Source: Bacillus thuringiensis (lineage in GTDB: Bacteria; Bacillota; Bacilli; Bacillales; Bacillaceae_G). From it: a stretch of DNA of 64,000 bases. The DNA is taken from NCBI RefSeq assembly GCF_014932895.1, contig NZ_JACYOF010000005.1:62001-126000 (forward strand). Reading direction: 5' to 3'. The notes below the pieces were generated by a model. The model had not been told where the DNA came from. It did not search any database and was given only the letters and a program-made list of their open reading frames with translations. The position numbers and the translations under genes were made by a program. Shown piece after piece: positions 26,398 to 36,659 of this stretch (its first letter is position 1; every line of letters begins with the position of its first letter).

Positions 26398-29136
26398 TTG
26401 AAGAAAGCGAAGCTAAGTGTAGTAATTACGAATTATAACAAAGAACAATATTTAGCTCAGTGTTTACAATCTGTTATCAAACAGACATTAAAGGGAATCG
26501 AAATTATTGTTGTTGATGACGGTTCAACAGACAATAGTATGGCAGTATTGAGGCAGTATGAAAAGCAATATAATAATTTGAAAGTTTATAAGCAACAGAA
26601 TGCTGGTGTGAGTGCTGCGCGTAATACAGGATTGCAAAAAGCAACTGGGGAATATATTACATTTTTAGATGCAGATGATTATGTACATTTAGCTGGATAC
26701 GAGGAAATGTATGAGATTGCAAGTGAAAATAATGCAGATATGGGTATTGCCAATATTATTTGTTTTAATGAATATAAAAATTGGCCACTTTCATATATGA
26801 AAAAGTTATTTAATAAGGAACTTCCGTTAATTAGGAATATTAAAATGAACCCAGAATTACATTTCACTCCATCCACAAGCAATAAGATATTTAAAAGAGA
26901 AATGTGTATCCTCCATGGTATTCATTTTGATGAAGATCTTTGGGTAGGAGAGGACTTATTATTTACACAAAAATGTTTGTTGGTCGCAGAGAAGATAATC
27001 GTGCGCGATATACCGTTGCTTTATTATAGGATAGTAGATAACGGTGATAATAACCTATCTAAAAAGACAACGATTACATTTTTTAATCAGCTAGTTATAT
27101 TACAAATGAAATTAACGGCCATGTATATAGAGAGAAAAAGGCTTGAATTAATTCATACTATAGAGGCAAGACAATGGAAATTTTTTGTGGATTCCATTGT
27201 TTTAAAGGGGAAAAGTTTTTCAAGTGAAAAGCTTTTAGAAATTATTCAATTAGGAAATAAGTTTCTATCAAACCTAGTTAGTTTAAAGCATGTAGAGAAT
27301 TTTAATGTGCGTGATAAATTAATAACTGAAATGATAAAAGAAAATGATTGCATAAGTTTAGAAAAATTATTAAATATCATTCAGGATGAATTGATTTCAA
27401 AAGAACATGTATACGATAATGAGAAATATTATTATTTTTATTATCAATTTTTCCCTCGATATAAAGAATTATTGCAAGTTAATAATTTAACCGTAGTTCA
27501 TAAAATTGAAGGAATAAAACTTCGTAAAGAGATTCTTACAATTAGTGGATATGCATTTATTGAAAATTTATCAACTCAAAAAATAAAAAAAGAATTAGTA
27601 TTTTATAAAGAAGGAACTACTAAAACAATCCAACTAAAAAACTCCTTACGTACCGATATAACATACTTATTTTCTAACAACACAATTGACTATAATGATG
27701 CGGGGTTTGAAACAATAGAGGTCAATGTAAAAGATTTGTTAGAAGAGGGAGAATGGAGAATATCAATACGCCTCAGCATAGGGAATACTGTCGTTGAAGA
27801 ACCACTACGGGTTCTATTAGCGCAGTTACGTAATAATACAAAGTATCAAAATGTGAACTCATTAGATATTAAAGTACTATATAAAAATAGTGAAGCTACA
27901 ATTCAAATTCTCAAGTCCAACTATATGAAAAGAATGATGAATAAATATGGTGAAATTAAGCGAGCAATCCGTTTTGACGTAGGTTTATTTAAACGGAAAA
28001 ATTATAAAACATTACTTGCAATTATATCCTATAAATTATTTGGATCATACTTTCGTAGAAAGAAGATATGGTTAATTGGTGAAAGGGAAGATACAGCGCA
28101 AGATAATTCTTATCACTTATTTACGTATATTCGAAAAGAACATCCTGATGTTCCAGCCTTTTATATTATTGATAAGAAAAGTAATGATTATAAAAACATT
28201 GAACATTTAGGTAATATCATCCAATTCGGGAGTTTTAAACATACATTCTATTTGTTAATTTGTGATAAGACGATTAACAGCTATTCAGAAACAGCAAACA
28301 TGTATACAGATGAGTATAAACATATTTTAAAGTACTATCCAGAATGGCAGCAAAACAAGAAGATTTTTATTCAACATGGTGTCATAGGTGTCAGCCGTGT
28401 AAATCATGTGTTAAATAAAAATCGAATGGGCTATTCCCTATTTGTTGTGTCCTCACAGTTTGAAAAGGATCATATTGTAAAAGAATTTGGATATGAGGAA
28501 GATGAAGTAATTGTAACGGGGCTTGCACGATGGGATGCCTTGAAAGATGAGAGTAAAGGAAATGAAATTTTACTCATGCCAACTTGGAGAAGTTGGATTA
28601 AAACGAAAGACCAGCTAATGAAATCTAAGTATTGGCAGACATATAGGTCGTTTTTACAAAGTAAAGAGCTTCATCGAATGTTAGAAGAACAAGACATGAC
28701 ATTGACTTTCTTTCCTCATTACCAGACCCAAAAGTTTGGTGCAGAAATGCCTGTATTTCATGAGCGAATCAAGGTCATGAAGCAAGGTGAAGAAACAGTG
28801 CAAAGTCTATTAAAGCGACATTCTTTCCTAATCACAGATTATTCTACAGTTTCATTTGATTTTGCTTATATGAATAAACCTGTTATTTTTTATCAGTTTG
28901 ATTATGATGAATTTTACTCTAAACATTATAACGAAGGTCCAATTAATCATAAGGAAGAATTGTTTGGAGCAAGATTTGAATGTGAAGGGAAAATAATAGG
29001 GGAATTGGAAAATAAATCATTGTTTTTAGGCAGGGAAGAAAATAAATCATATAACAAATTTTTCAATAAATATGTAGATATAGAGAAAAGGCCCGTTTCT
29101 AAAGCGACATTTTATCATATAAAGGGGAAAATTTAA
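26398..29136 (+). CDS. Bifunctional GT2 glycosyltransferase / CDP-glycerol-type glycerophosphotransferase
   Basis: A 912-aa fusion. Residues 1-225 are a GT-A domain with VVDDGSTDNS and the metal-binding TFLDADDY (Asp91-Asp93). After a linker, residues about 545-905 match TagF-like polyol-phosphate polymerases: IFIQHGVIG (His660), LLMPTWR, FFPHYQTQ, ITDYSTVSFDFAY (Asp814) and NKPVIFYQFDYDEF. Such enzymes transfer glycerol phosphate or ribitol phosphate from the CDP derivative to a growing teichoic acid chain. It starts at TTG 26398 with a weak ribosome site. It probably makes an alternating sugar-(polyol-phosphate) polymer; the donor is inferred from family. Confidence 0.88.
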   Translation: MKKAKLSVVITNYNKEQYLAQCLQSVIKQTLKGIEIIVVDDGSTDNSMAVLRQYEKQYNNLKVYKQQNAGVSAARNTGLQKATGEYITFLDADDYVHLAGYEEMYEIASENNADMGIANIICFNEYKNWPLSYMKKLFNKELPLIRNIKMNPELHFTPSTSNKIFKREMCILHGIHFDEDLWVGEDLLFTQKCLLVAEKIIVRDIPLLYYRIVDNGDNNLSKKTTITFFNQLVILQMKLTAMYIERKRLELIHTIEARQWKFFVDSIVLKGKSFSSEKLLEIIQLGNKFLSNLVSLKHVENFNVRDKLITEMIKENDCISLEKLLNIIQDELISKEHVYDNEKYYYFYYQFFPRYKELLQVNNLTVVHKIEGIKLRKEILTISGYAFIENLSTQKIKKELVFYKEGTTKTIQLKNSLRTDITYLFSNNTIDYNDAGFETIEVNVKDLLEEGEWRISIRLSIGNTVVEEPLRVLLAQLRNNTKYQNVNSLDIKVLYKNSEATIQILKSNYMKRMMNKYGEIKRAIRFDVGLFKRKNYKTLLAIISYKLFGSYFRRKKIWLIGEREDTAQDNSYHLFTYIRKEHPDVPAFYIIDKKSNDYKNIEHLGNIIQFGSFKHTFYLLICDKTINSYSETANMYTDEYKHILKYYPEWQQNKKIFIQHGVIGVSRVNHVLNKNRMGYSLFVVSSQFEKDHIVKEFGYEEDEVIVTGLARWDALKDESKGNEILLMPTWRSWIKTKDQLMKSKYWQTYRSFLQSKELHRMLEEQDMTLTFFPHYQTQKFGAEMPVFHERIKVMKQGEETVQSLLKRHSFLITDYSTVSFDFAYMNKPVIFYQFDYDEFYSKHYNEGPINHKEELFGARFECEGKIIGELENKSLFLGREENKSYNKFFNKYVDIEKRPVSKATFYHIKGKI

Positions 29137-31766
29137 TGAATATTAGTTTATTAGGAAGTGGACTTAGTCAGGGGCTATTTCATTTTCAACAAAATAGAGG
29201 GGTAAATAATATTAGGCTGAATCAATGTTTTTTGAAAAGCTCTATTATTAGTTTAGCATCCGAACCAATAGATATTGATTATAAAAAAATAAAAAATCCA
29301 TCACCTCTTGTGAAAAAGAGTATTGAGTTTGAATTTTCTAAAAGATTCTGGGATGAAATAAAAGTGTTTTCCAAACAGAGCGATTTTTTTATGTTAGATT
29401 TCTTTGAGGAATCTTTTAATTTACTAGAGGTGGGAAATAGTTATTTAACTAATACTTGGGCGTTAAGGGACTCAGGTATTTTAGATTCATTAAGTAATTA
29501 TAACGAAATAGATAGGTTTAGTGAGGAGATATGGGAACTATGGAAAGAAAAATGCTTGGTCTTTATTGAAAGGCTTCAAATGTTTTTCAAACCCAATCAA
29601 ATAGTTTTACATGAGGCATATTTGGCGAAAAAATACATAAATTACAAGGTTATGGAAACATTTAATGATCAACAAGGAATTCAAAAGATTAATAATCTAC
29701 TTAAAAGGTATTACGACTTCTTCAAAGAAAATTTTCCAGGAATTAAAGTTATAAATTTTGATGATACAGAAGTGTATGGAGATTTTCATCACCCATGGGG
29801 ATGCAAACCATACAATTTAAGTGATGAATATTATTCTAGGCTGTTCGACTACATTAATAATACGCTATGTTTAAAAATGGAATATTATAAAATCCCATTT
29901 AATTTGGATTGGAAATTTTATAAAGAAGATATATCTATTCATAAAAAAATAGATAAATTAAAGCTTAAAGTATATAGGGGAATGGAAGATAGCACCATCG
30001 CCGTATATTCAAATTATTACGATGAGATATATGAAAAACAAAACAAAATTTTACCCCATTTAGAAGCAGATGCAAAATATATTGTGGAAATTAAGGGGAT
30101 AATGAGGAATTTAGATATTAGAATAGGTTTTAATTTTTATGATGAGGATGGTGTAGTAATTTATTCTAAGATTTTAAGTAGAGAGGATAATATTATAAAA
30201 ATTCCGTCTCAGTATAAGAATTATAGGTTATATTTGCGAGGCAAAGGAATTGGAAATGCTGAATTGGAATACTTGGAAGTGAGACGTTACAGAGAAAAGG
30301 GCGTAGTCACTTGTGATGATCAAGTATTTTATTATAAGGATAAGGTTACATACTTATTTAAAGAAGTCAAAGAAAGCAATAAGTTAATTGTTGTGTTTTC
30401 ATGTTTTGACTCGGAATATAACATGACTAAATATGATTTTATTGAGGTTTTAAGGGATGTTAATGCAAATGTTTTATTTATATTAGATGATTATGGGGTA
30501 AATGGAACCTTTTATTTATCTAAGAATCGTGAAGATGGATTACAACAAACCATTATAAAGTTAATCGAAACTATATGCAGTCAGAAAAATATTAGTCCAA
30601 AAGATATCATTACACTAGGTGAAGCTAAGGGGGCAACTGCAGCTTTGTATTATGGGTTAAAAATGAATGTTGGACACATCGTGGCTGGGGCCCCATCCTT
30701 ATATTTAGGTATGTATACAAAGCAAAATTATATACATCAACTTAGTATGTGTTATAGGGTCGCTGGAGGGATTTCAGTAGAAGATGCAGAGTATTTAGAT
30801 AGGGTTTTAGAAGGGATATTGCATAAAGAAATTAAATCACAAATATCGTTTTTAAGTATTACAAATGACATTTATTATGAAGAGCAATTCCCTGAATTCT
30901 GTAAGAAATTGAATGAAAATAACATACTGTATACCAATGTTTTAAAAAGAAGGCAAGTACATGGAGATTTCCTTAAGTATCTAGATATTTGGGTAAAAGA
31001 GGTAATACAGAATATTTTGGAACCACGAAAAAACATAGCAATTATAGGGAGTTGTGATTCTAGAGATATATTTAGGGTGCAGGAAGAATACTTCAATTTA
31101 ACGCCATATAATATTACAAATTATATTGCAAGAAGTTCCGTCATTAGTATGATGTCTAGTCCAATTAATTTAGATGTAAAGGGAATAAATCTACAGTCTA
31201 AGTTTAGGAGGAATAGTCTATATAATGATATTACTAAAAAAGGTTTTATGAATCTTGGGGAAACTTGTGAAGAAATTGATTACGTAATAATTGATTTTAT
31301 GGAAGAAAGATTTGATATTTTAAAGACAGAGGAGACATATATTACGAATTCTTGGGAATTTAGGGAATCGAATTTAATGGAAGATTGGTCATATGATCTA
31401 ATCAAGAGAGATGAAGTAGGTTTAAAAGAAATTTGGAAAGATAAATGTATGCTCTTTATAGAAGAATTAAAGAAGAATTTTAAACCAGAACAAATTATAT
31501 TACATGAAGCATATATGGTTTTTCATTATAAAAAAAATGAAAATTTATATGAATTTAAGGATAAAGAGAATATAGAAAAAATGAATAGTATATTAAAGGA
31601 ATATTATTCATTTTTTAAGGAGAATTTCTCAGGAATTCATGTCTGGTCATTTGATCAAAAGGAGAACTATTGTGATAGTAATCATATATGGGGCTGTCAA
31701 CCATATCACTTTTATGATGAATACTATTTGCAAGGGAATAGTTTCTTGAAATCGAAATTAAAATAG
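29136..31766 (+). CDS. Double DUF6270-like protein with a central degenerate alpha/beta-hydrolase-like domain
   Basis: An 876-aa protein in three parts. Residues 1-245 and 630-876 are copies of one domain that I recognise as DUF6270-like, each ending DxxH-x-WGC-x-P...EYY (Asp216/His219 and Asp847/His850). The C-terminal copy has an intact GSCDSRDIF start (Ser639, Ser642); the N-terminal copy has GSGLSQG. The centre (about 400-625) resembles the Asp2-like hydrolase fold of capsule proteins, but the expected nucleophile elbow GSSKGG reads GEAKGA (495-500). It starts at the last base of the previous stop codon. The biochemical role is unproven; esterification of the polymer is a guess. Confidence 0.75.
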   Translation: MNISLLGSGLSQGLFHFQQNRGVNNIRLNQCFLKSSIISLASEPIDIDYKKIKNPSPLVKKSIEFEFSKRFWDEIKVFSKQSDFFMLDFFEESFNLLEVGNSYLTNTWALRDSGILDSLSNYNEIDRFSEEIWELWKEKCLVFIERLQMFFKPNQIVLHEAYLAKKYINYKVMETFNDQQGIQKINNLLKRYYDFFKENFPGIKVINFDDTEVYGDFHHPWGCKPYNLSDEYYSRLFDYINNTLCLKMEYYKIPFNLDWKFYKEDISIHKKIDKLKLKVYRGMEDSTIAVYSNYYDEIYEKQNKILPHLEADAKYIVEIKGIMRNLDIRIGFNFYDEDGVVIYSKILSREDNIIKIPSQYKNYRLYLRGKGIGNAELEYLEVRRYREKGVVTCDDQVFYYKDKVTYLFKEVKESNKLIVVFSCFDSEYNMTKYDFIEVLRDVNANVLFILDDYGVNGTFYLSKNREDGLQQTIIKLIETICSQKNISPKDIITLGEAKGATAALYYGLKMNVGHIVAGAPSLYLGMYTKQNYIHQLSMCYRVAGGISVEDAEYLDRVLEGILHKEIKSQISFLSITNDIYYEEQFPEFCKKLNENNILYTNVLKRRQVHGDFLKYLDIWVKEVIQNILEPRKNIAIIGSCDSRDIFRVQEEYFNLTPYNITNYIARSSVISMMSSPINLDVKGINLQSKFRRNSLYNDITKKGFMNLGETCEEIDYVIIDFMEERFDILKTEETYITNSWEFRESNLMEDWSYDLIKRDEVGLKEIWKDKCMLFIEELKKNFKPEQIILHEAYMVFHYKKNENLYEFKDKENIEKMNSILKEYYSFFKENFSGIHVWSFDQKENYCDSNHIWGCQPYHFYDEYYLQGNSFLKSKLK

Positions 31767-31778
31767 GAGAGAGATACA

Positions 31779-34700
31779 TTGAAAATTGCTTATTTTGGAT
31801 TATGTTATTATGATAAAATCTTTAAACCAGAAAAAAGATATAGCCAAAGTTCTATTATTAGTTTAATGTCTAATCCTTTAAAAATAAATAGAGATGAGAA
31901 TAAAGAAGAATTTCTCCATAATAATCATGTATACAGTGACATAACAAAAAAATTTATGAAGGATATAGAAGAGATATCGGAATTTAATGATTATTTAATA
32001 ATCGACTTTATGGAAGAACGCTTTGACATAGCTCAAGTTGATAATACCTATGCTACTGATTCCTGGGCATTTCAACAAGTGTATAAAAAGGCTTTGAATA
32101 AAGAATATAAAAAAATTAATAAAGATAGTGAAACTTTCCAAGAAAAGTGGAGGGAGAGTTGCTTACTATTTATAAAAGAATTAAAAAAATACTTTAAACC
32201 TAGTCAAATCGTATTACATGAGGCATATAAGGTAAATAAATATAAAAAAGATGAAGAATTTTATGATTTTCCTAATCTGCAGCAAATTGAAAAGGAGAAT
32301 GAAATTCTTAAAGGATATTATGAATTCTTTAAAGAGAATTATGAAGGAATACAAGTTATCTCATTAAATAGGGAATCCAATTATTGTGAGTTTTATCATA
32401 ATTGGGGATGCTTCCCGCACCATTTCCATGAAGAATATTATAGGGGGGTTCTAAAGGAAATAGAGAAACTTGAGGATTTAGAAAACCATAGGTATGATGT
32501 ATCGGTTATTATCACTACTTATAACAATGCAGAGGATATTGAGGAATGCATAGAATCAGCTTTAAATCAAAATGATTGTAAAATTCAAATTATTGTTGTG
32601 GACGACGGATCTAGTGATAATACACAAGAAATTATACGGAATTATGCAAATAGACTAGATAATGTAGAATATGTATTTTTAGATAATGCTTGTAACCCTT
32701 CGCGTAATAGAAATATAGGTATAAAATTAGCTAAAGGAAAATATATTACATTTTTAGATGGTGATGATTATTTATCATTAGATGCATGTAATAATATGAT
32801 TACTAAAGGAGAAAAAGAGGATGCAGACATTATAGTAGGAAGAATGATGAGTTTTACTATAAATGGAACATTTGAGACTGGTATTAATAATCCCTATTAT
32901 AAAGATCGTAATAAGTTTATACAAAATATAGGGGGTTATTTGAATAGTCATGTGAAAAATAATTCATTATTATACCAATTCAAGAGTGCAGCTGCTAAAT
33001 TATATAAAAGAGATTTAATTTTTAACACATTCTTTGATGAGGGATTATATTATGGTGAGGATTTTGTATTCTCTCAAAAGGCTTTTTTAAAGTCACAAAG
33101 GACTGTTTTCATTGAAGATTTTGTTTACTACTATAGGGGGAAATTAGAAGCAGATACGGAATCTTTAACGCAAAGGAAAGAATTAGATAAGATACATCAA
33201 GCGTGTAGAGCTGTAGCAAAGGTTGATAGTTATCAAAAATACTATAGACAAGAAATTAAAAATCCTGAAAGATACATGGAGAAAATAAAAAAATATCGTG
33301 TGCAAGAGTTGATTCAAAAATTAAATGATTTTGATCATTTTCTAGAAGTTGAATCGCAAGAGAATTTAATAGCGGCTTTGAAAGATATGAAAGGTAGTTA
33401 TTTGAAAGAGGTAAAGAAAGACGATATTCAAATTTTATACATATATAATTACGTCTCAATGGCCTTACTTCTAGAGAATAAATACAAAGAGTTAATCCAT
33501 TTTAGAAAGATATTATTAGATTTAAAAAAGTATCAAAATGATTATAGTACAATTCAAATGAAATTGAAAAATGAGAAACTTATCCTGAAATTTTTATCTG
33601 AAAATAGTAACGTAGATGTTGATATAGATTACTATCTCCAAAACGCTAAGCATATAAATCGTCTAATCGACTTTTCATTTGAAAATGGGGAGTTAGTATT
33701 AAAGGGAATCGCTTATTTTAATAATATTAATATACTAAATAGGAACCAAATTAGACATACGTTAATATTGAAGCATAGAAATTCCAATAAGGAGATATAT
33801 ATAGAATCAATTCCAAGAGACGAGGCTAAATTCAATAGTCCAAAGCATCAATATACTGCTGGCGGTTATATATTTAAAGTGGATTTTAAAGAGATTAGTG
33901 ATTTAGGTAGATATGATTTATTTTTAAAAACAACTTGTTATGGAATATCAAAAACAAGTAAATTAATTGGTTATACAAGAGGATTTAAATTAAAGTGTAA
34001 AAACCAATATTTTAAATGGGAAAATAATAATTATGAATTAATTATTAGCCTAAAAAGTGTTTTCGCAGTACGCTTGAATAAATTAAGTAACTGGAAATAC
34101 TCTGCTAAGAGATTAAAAACAAATTTAGGGCTGAAAAAATCAACAATTAGAGAAGTTTTAAATAATAAGGGCATTACAAGAGAAAAGAAACTCAAGTTGA
34201 TGTTGGCAACTTTAACGGAAGAGTTAAGTGGATACTTTTTCAATAATAAGGAAATATGGCTAATTGGGGAAAAAACTGGAGATACTTGTAACGATAACGG
34301 CTATGCATTCTTTAAGTATTGCCGCGAAAATTATCCGGATAAGAAAATATATTATGTTATACAAAAAGAAGCAAGAGATTATCAAAAAGTTAAAAAGTTG
34401 GGGAATGTCATAGATTTTTATAGTTTGAAACATTTATATTATAGTATGAACGCGAAGAGCATTCTTAGTACAGATAATGTAAATATTATACTACCTTCAA
34501 ATATTAGACCATTAAGAAAGGCCCAAAGGGTATTCATTCAACATGGTATTATTAATTTTAAAAGGGTAGAAAATGTTTATCATAATAAAAATGATATTGC
34601 AGATAAATTTTTGGTTGCTTCTAAAGTTGAAAAGGAAATTATTGGGAAACATTATGGGTTTAACCCTGGGGATATTCTTCCTACTGGGCTTTTAAGAACA

Positions 34701-35291
34701 CAATATCTACAGAATAAAGTAGAAGAGCATAATATTCTTTTGACTTTTACCTGGAGGAACCATATTAAAACAGCGGAACATTTTCTAAAAAGTAATTATT
34801 ATAAAAGAATTGAGAGTTTAATAAATAATAAAAGCCTAAATCAATTATTAGAAAATAATAATGTGAAATTGAATGTGTTATTACATCCAAGAATGGTCGA
34901 ATATGCAGATTTATTCGAAGTGAATAATGCTAATGTCAAATTTCTTAAATTTAATGAAATTGATGTTAAAAATGTTATAGAAAGTAGTAGTATGATCATT
35001 ACAGATTATTCTAGTATATTATTTGACTTTGTATATTTAAAAAAACCTATCATTATGTATGGATTTGATTATTTTAATGGAAATCAAACCCTTACCTATA
35101 AACAAATAGAAAATCTTCTTCCAGGCACGTTCTTTTTAGATGAAGACCAGGTAATTCATAGTATAGAAAACCACTGTAAAATGGATTTTAAAGTTTCTAA
35201 AACAACTGAGAAAAAATATAAGAAAATGATTAATTTAAAACCTAATAGCTGTGAAAATTTATTTACTGTTTTAAATGATAAAAATAAGTAG
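31779..35291 (+). CDS. DUF6270-like / GT2 / CDP-glycerol-type glycerophosphotransferase three-domain fusion
   Basis: An 1170-aa protein starting at TTG 31779 after TAGGAGAGAG. Residues 1-225 are a DUF6270-like domain whose first motif is lost (FGLCYYDK) and whose DxxH is ExxH (Glu204, His207). Residues 240-480 are a GT2 domain (IIVVDDGSSDNT, FLDGDDY at 327-329, YYGEDFVFSQ). Residues about 820-1165 are TagF-like (FIQHGIINFKR with His922, TFTWR, LLHPRM, ITDYSSILFDFVY with Asp1076). It is probably a second bifunctional enzyme adding a sugar and a polyol phosphate per repeat. The gene is extremely AT-rich compared with the window's core genes. Confidence 0.87.
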   Translation: MKIAYFGLCYYDKIFKPEKRYSQSSIISLMSNPLKINRDENKEEFLHNNHVYSDITKKFMKDIEEISEFNDYLIIDFMEERFDIAQVDNTYATDSWAFQQVYKKALNKEYKKINKDSETFQEKWRESCLLFIKELKKYFKPSQIVLHEAYKVNKYKKDEEFYDFPNLQQIEKENEILKGYYEFFKENYEGIQVISLNRESNYCEFYHNWGCFPHHFHEEYYRGVLKEIEKLEDLENHRYDVSVIITTYNNAEDIEECIESALNQNDCKIQIIVVDDGSSDNTQEIIRNYANRLDNVEYVFLDNACNPSRNRNIGIKLAKGKYITFLDGDDYLSLDACNNMITKGEKEDADIIVGRMMSFTINGTFETGINNPYYKDRNKFIQNIGGYLNSHVKNNSLLYQFKSAAAKLYKRDLIFNTFFDEGLYYGEDFVFSQKAFLKSQRTVFIEDFVYYYRGKLEADTESLTQRKELDKIHQACRAVAKVDSYQKYYRQEIKNPERYMEKIKKYRVQELIQKLNDFDHFLEVESQENLIAALKDMKGSYLKEVKKDDIQILYIYNYVSMALLLENKYKELIHFRKILLDLKKYQNDYSTIQMKLKNEKLILKFLSENSNVDVDIDYYLQNAKHINRLIDFSFENGELVLKGIAYFNNINILNRNQIRHTLILKHRNSNKEIYIESIPRDEAKFNSPKHQYTAGGYIFKVDFKEISDLGRYDLFLKTTCYGISKTSKLIGYTRGFKLKCKNQYFKWENNNYELIISLKSVFAVRLNKLSNWKYSAKRLKTNLGLKKSTIREVLNNKGITREKKLKLMLATLTEELSGYFFNNKEIWLIGEKTGDTCNDNGYAFFKYCRENYPDKKIYYVIQKEARDYQKVKKLGNVIDFYSLKHLYYSMNAKSILSTDNVNIILPSNIRPLRKAQRVFIQHGIINFKRVENVYHNKNDIADKFLVASKVEKEIIGKHYGFNPGDILPTGLLRTQYLQNKVEEHNILLTFTWRNHIKTAEHFLKSNYYKRIESLINNKSLNQLLENNNVKLNVLLHPRMVEYADLFEVNNANVKFLKFNEIDVKNVIESSSMIITDYSSILFDFVYLKKPIIMYGFDYFNGNQTLTYKQIENLLPGTFFLDEDQVIHSIENHCKMDFKVSKTTEKKYKKMINLKPNSCENLFTVLNDKNK

Positions 35292-35375
35292 AGTAAGAAA
35301 AAAATAGGCCATTTAAATAGTTAATAGATAGAATTAGATTTTTATTGAAGTGGTAATAAGAGGAGTAGTATAAAA

Positions 35376-36659
35376 ATGAAAGTCTGTGTAGTAGGTTTAG
35401 GATATATTGGTCTCCCAACAGCTGCCATGTTTGCGAAACATGGGGCTGAAGTAGTAGGAGTGGATATCAATCAACATGTTGTAGATAATTTAAATCAAGG
35501 GGAAATTCATATTGAAGAACCAGGCCTTGGAGAAGTTGTTCGGGAGACAATAAAGGAGAAAAAACTATCTGCTTCTCTTGATGTGGTCGAAGCGGATGTT
35601 TTTATTATTGCCGTTCCTACACCAAATAAAGATGATGAATATAAATCATGTGATTTAACAGGTGTTTTAACAGCCGTTAAAGAGGTTATTCCTAATATTA
35701 GAAAAGGAAACACATTAATCGTAGAATCAACAATCGCCCCTCGGAGTATGGATGATTTTATAAAACCTTTAATAGAAGATGCTGGGTTTGTAGTTGGGGA
35801 AGATGTTTTTTTAGTACATTGTCCAGAGCGAGTTTTGCCAGGAAAGATTATGGACGAAATTATTTTTAATAATAGGATTGTGGGGGGGATTACTCCAGAT
35901 TGTTCCAAAATGGCGGCCCAAGTGTATAGCTTATTTGTGAAGGGTGAAATAATTCAAACTGACGCTAAAACAGCAGAAATGTCCAAGTTAATGGAGAATA
36001 CATTCAGAGATGTAAATATCGCATTATCAAATGAGTTAGCAAAAATATGTAAAAAATTGAAGATAAATGTATTGGATGTTATTGAAATGGCCAATAAGCA
36101 TCCGCGTGTAAACTTACATCAACCAGGCCCTGGTGTGGGGGGGCATTGCTTAGCGGTCGACCCGTATTTTATTGTAGCTAAAGCACCAGAAATGGCAAAT
36201 ATTATTCAAATGTCTCGTGATATAAATGTTTCTATGCCATTGTATGTTTGTGAGAATATTGAACAATTGCTTAAAGGAATTGATTCTCCTAAGATTGCTG
36301 TATTTGGGGTTGCATATAAAGGGAATACAGATGATATGCGAGAAAGTCCGGCTTTAGAGATCATTGATGTGTTATATCGGAAAGGATATAATGTGACAAT
36401 TCATGATCCGTATGTTAAGAGTGAGTTGTTTAATTTGAAGACGGCAGAAGAAGCTGTAGAAGGTGCAGATTTAATATTAGTATTGGCCGATCACAATGAG
36501 TTTAAAACTATGGAGTACAGCCAATTTGTTTCAAAAATGCGCCAACCAATTTTATTTGATGCTCGAAATTGTATACCTTTAAATAAAAAAGGTAAAATGA
36601 AAGTGATTAACTTCGGTAATATTCACGAAATGTTACAATCAGATGAGGTTTTTGTATGA
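35376..36659 (+). CDS. wecC: UDP-N-acetyl-D-mannosamine-type dehydrogenase
   Basis: A 427-aa NAD-dependent nucleotide-sugar dehydrogenase that oxidises C6 to a carboxylate in two steps. It shows the N-terminal GLGYIGLPTAAMFA Rossmann motif, VVESTIAPRS-like IVESTIAPRS, and the catalytic Cys258 in HQPGPGVGGHCLAVDPYF. The HPRVN-HQPGPG context is characteristic of WecC (UDP-ManNAc dehydrogenase) rather than UDP-glucose dehydrogenase, so the product is probably UDP-ManNAc uronate for the polymer. No UDP-GlcNAc 2-epimerase gene lies in the window. GAGGAG precedes the ATG; it overlaps the permease gene by 4 nt. Confidence 0.88.
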   Translation: MKVCVVGLGYIGLPTAAMFAKHGAEVVGVDINQHVVDNLNQGEIHIEEPGLGEVVRETIKEKKLSASLDVVEADVFIIAVPTPNKDDEYKSCDLTGVLTAVKEVIPNIRKGNTLIVESTIAPRSMDDFIKPLIEDAGFVVGEDVFLVHCPERVLPGKIMDEIIFNNRIVGGITPDCSKMAAQVYSLFVKGEIIQTDAKTAEMSKLMENTFRDVNIALSNELAKICKKLKINVLDVIEMANKHPRVNLHQPGPGVGGHCLAVDPYFIVAKAPEMANIIQMSRDINVSMPLYVCENIEQLLKGIDSPKIAVFGVAYKGNTDDMRESPALEIIDVLYRKGYNVTIHDPYVKSELFNLKTAEEAVEGADLILVLADHNEFKTMEYSQFVSKMRQPILFDARNCIPLNKKGKMKVINFGNIHEMLQSDEVFV

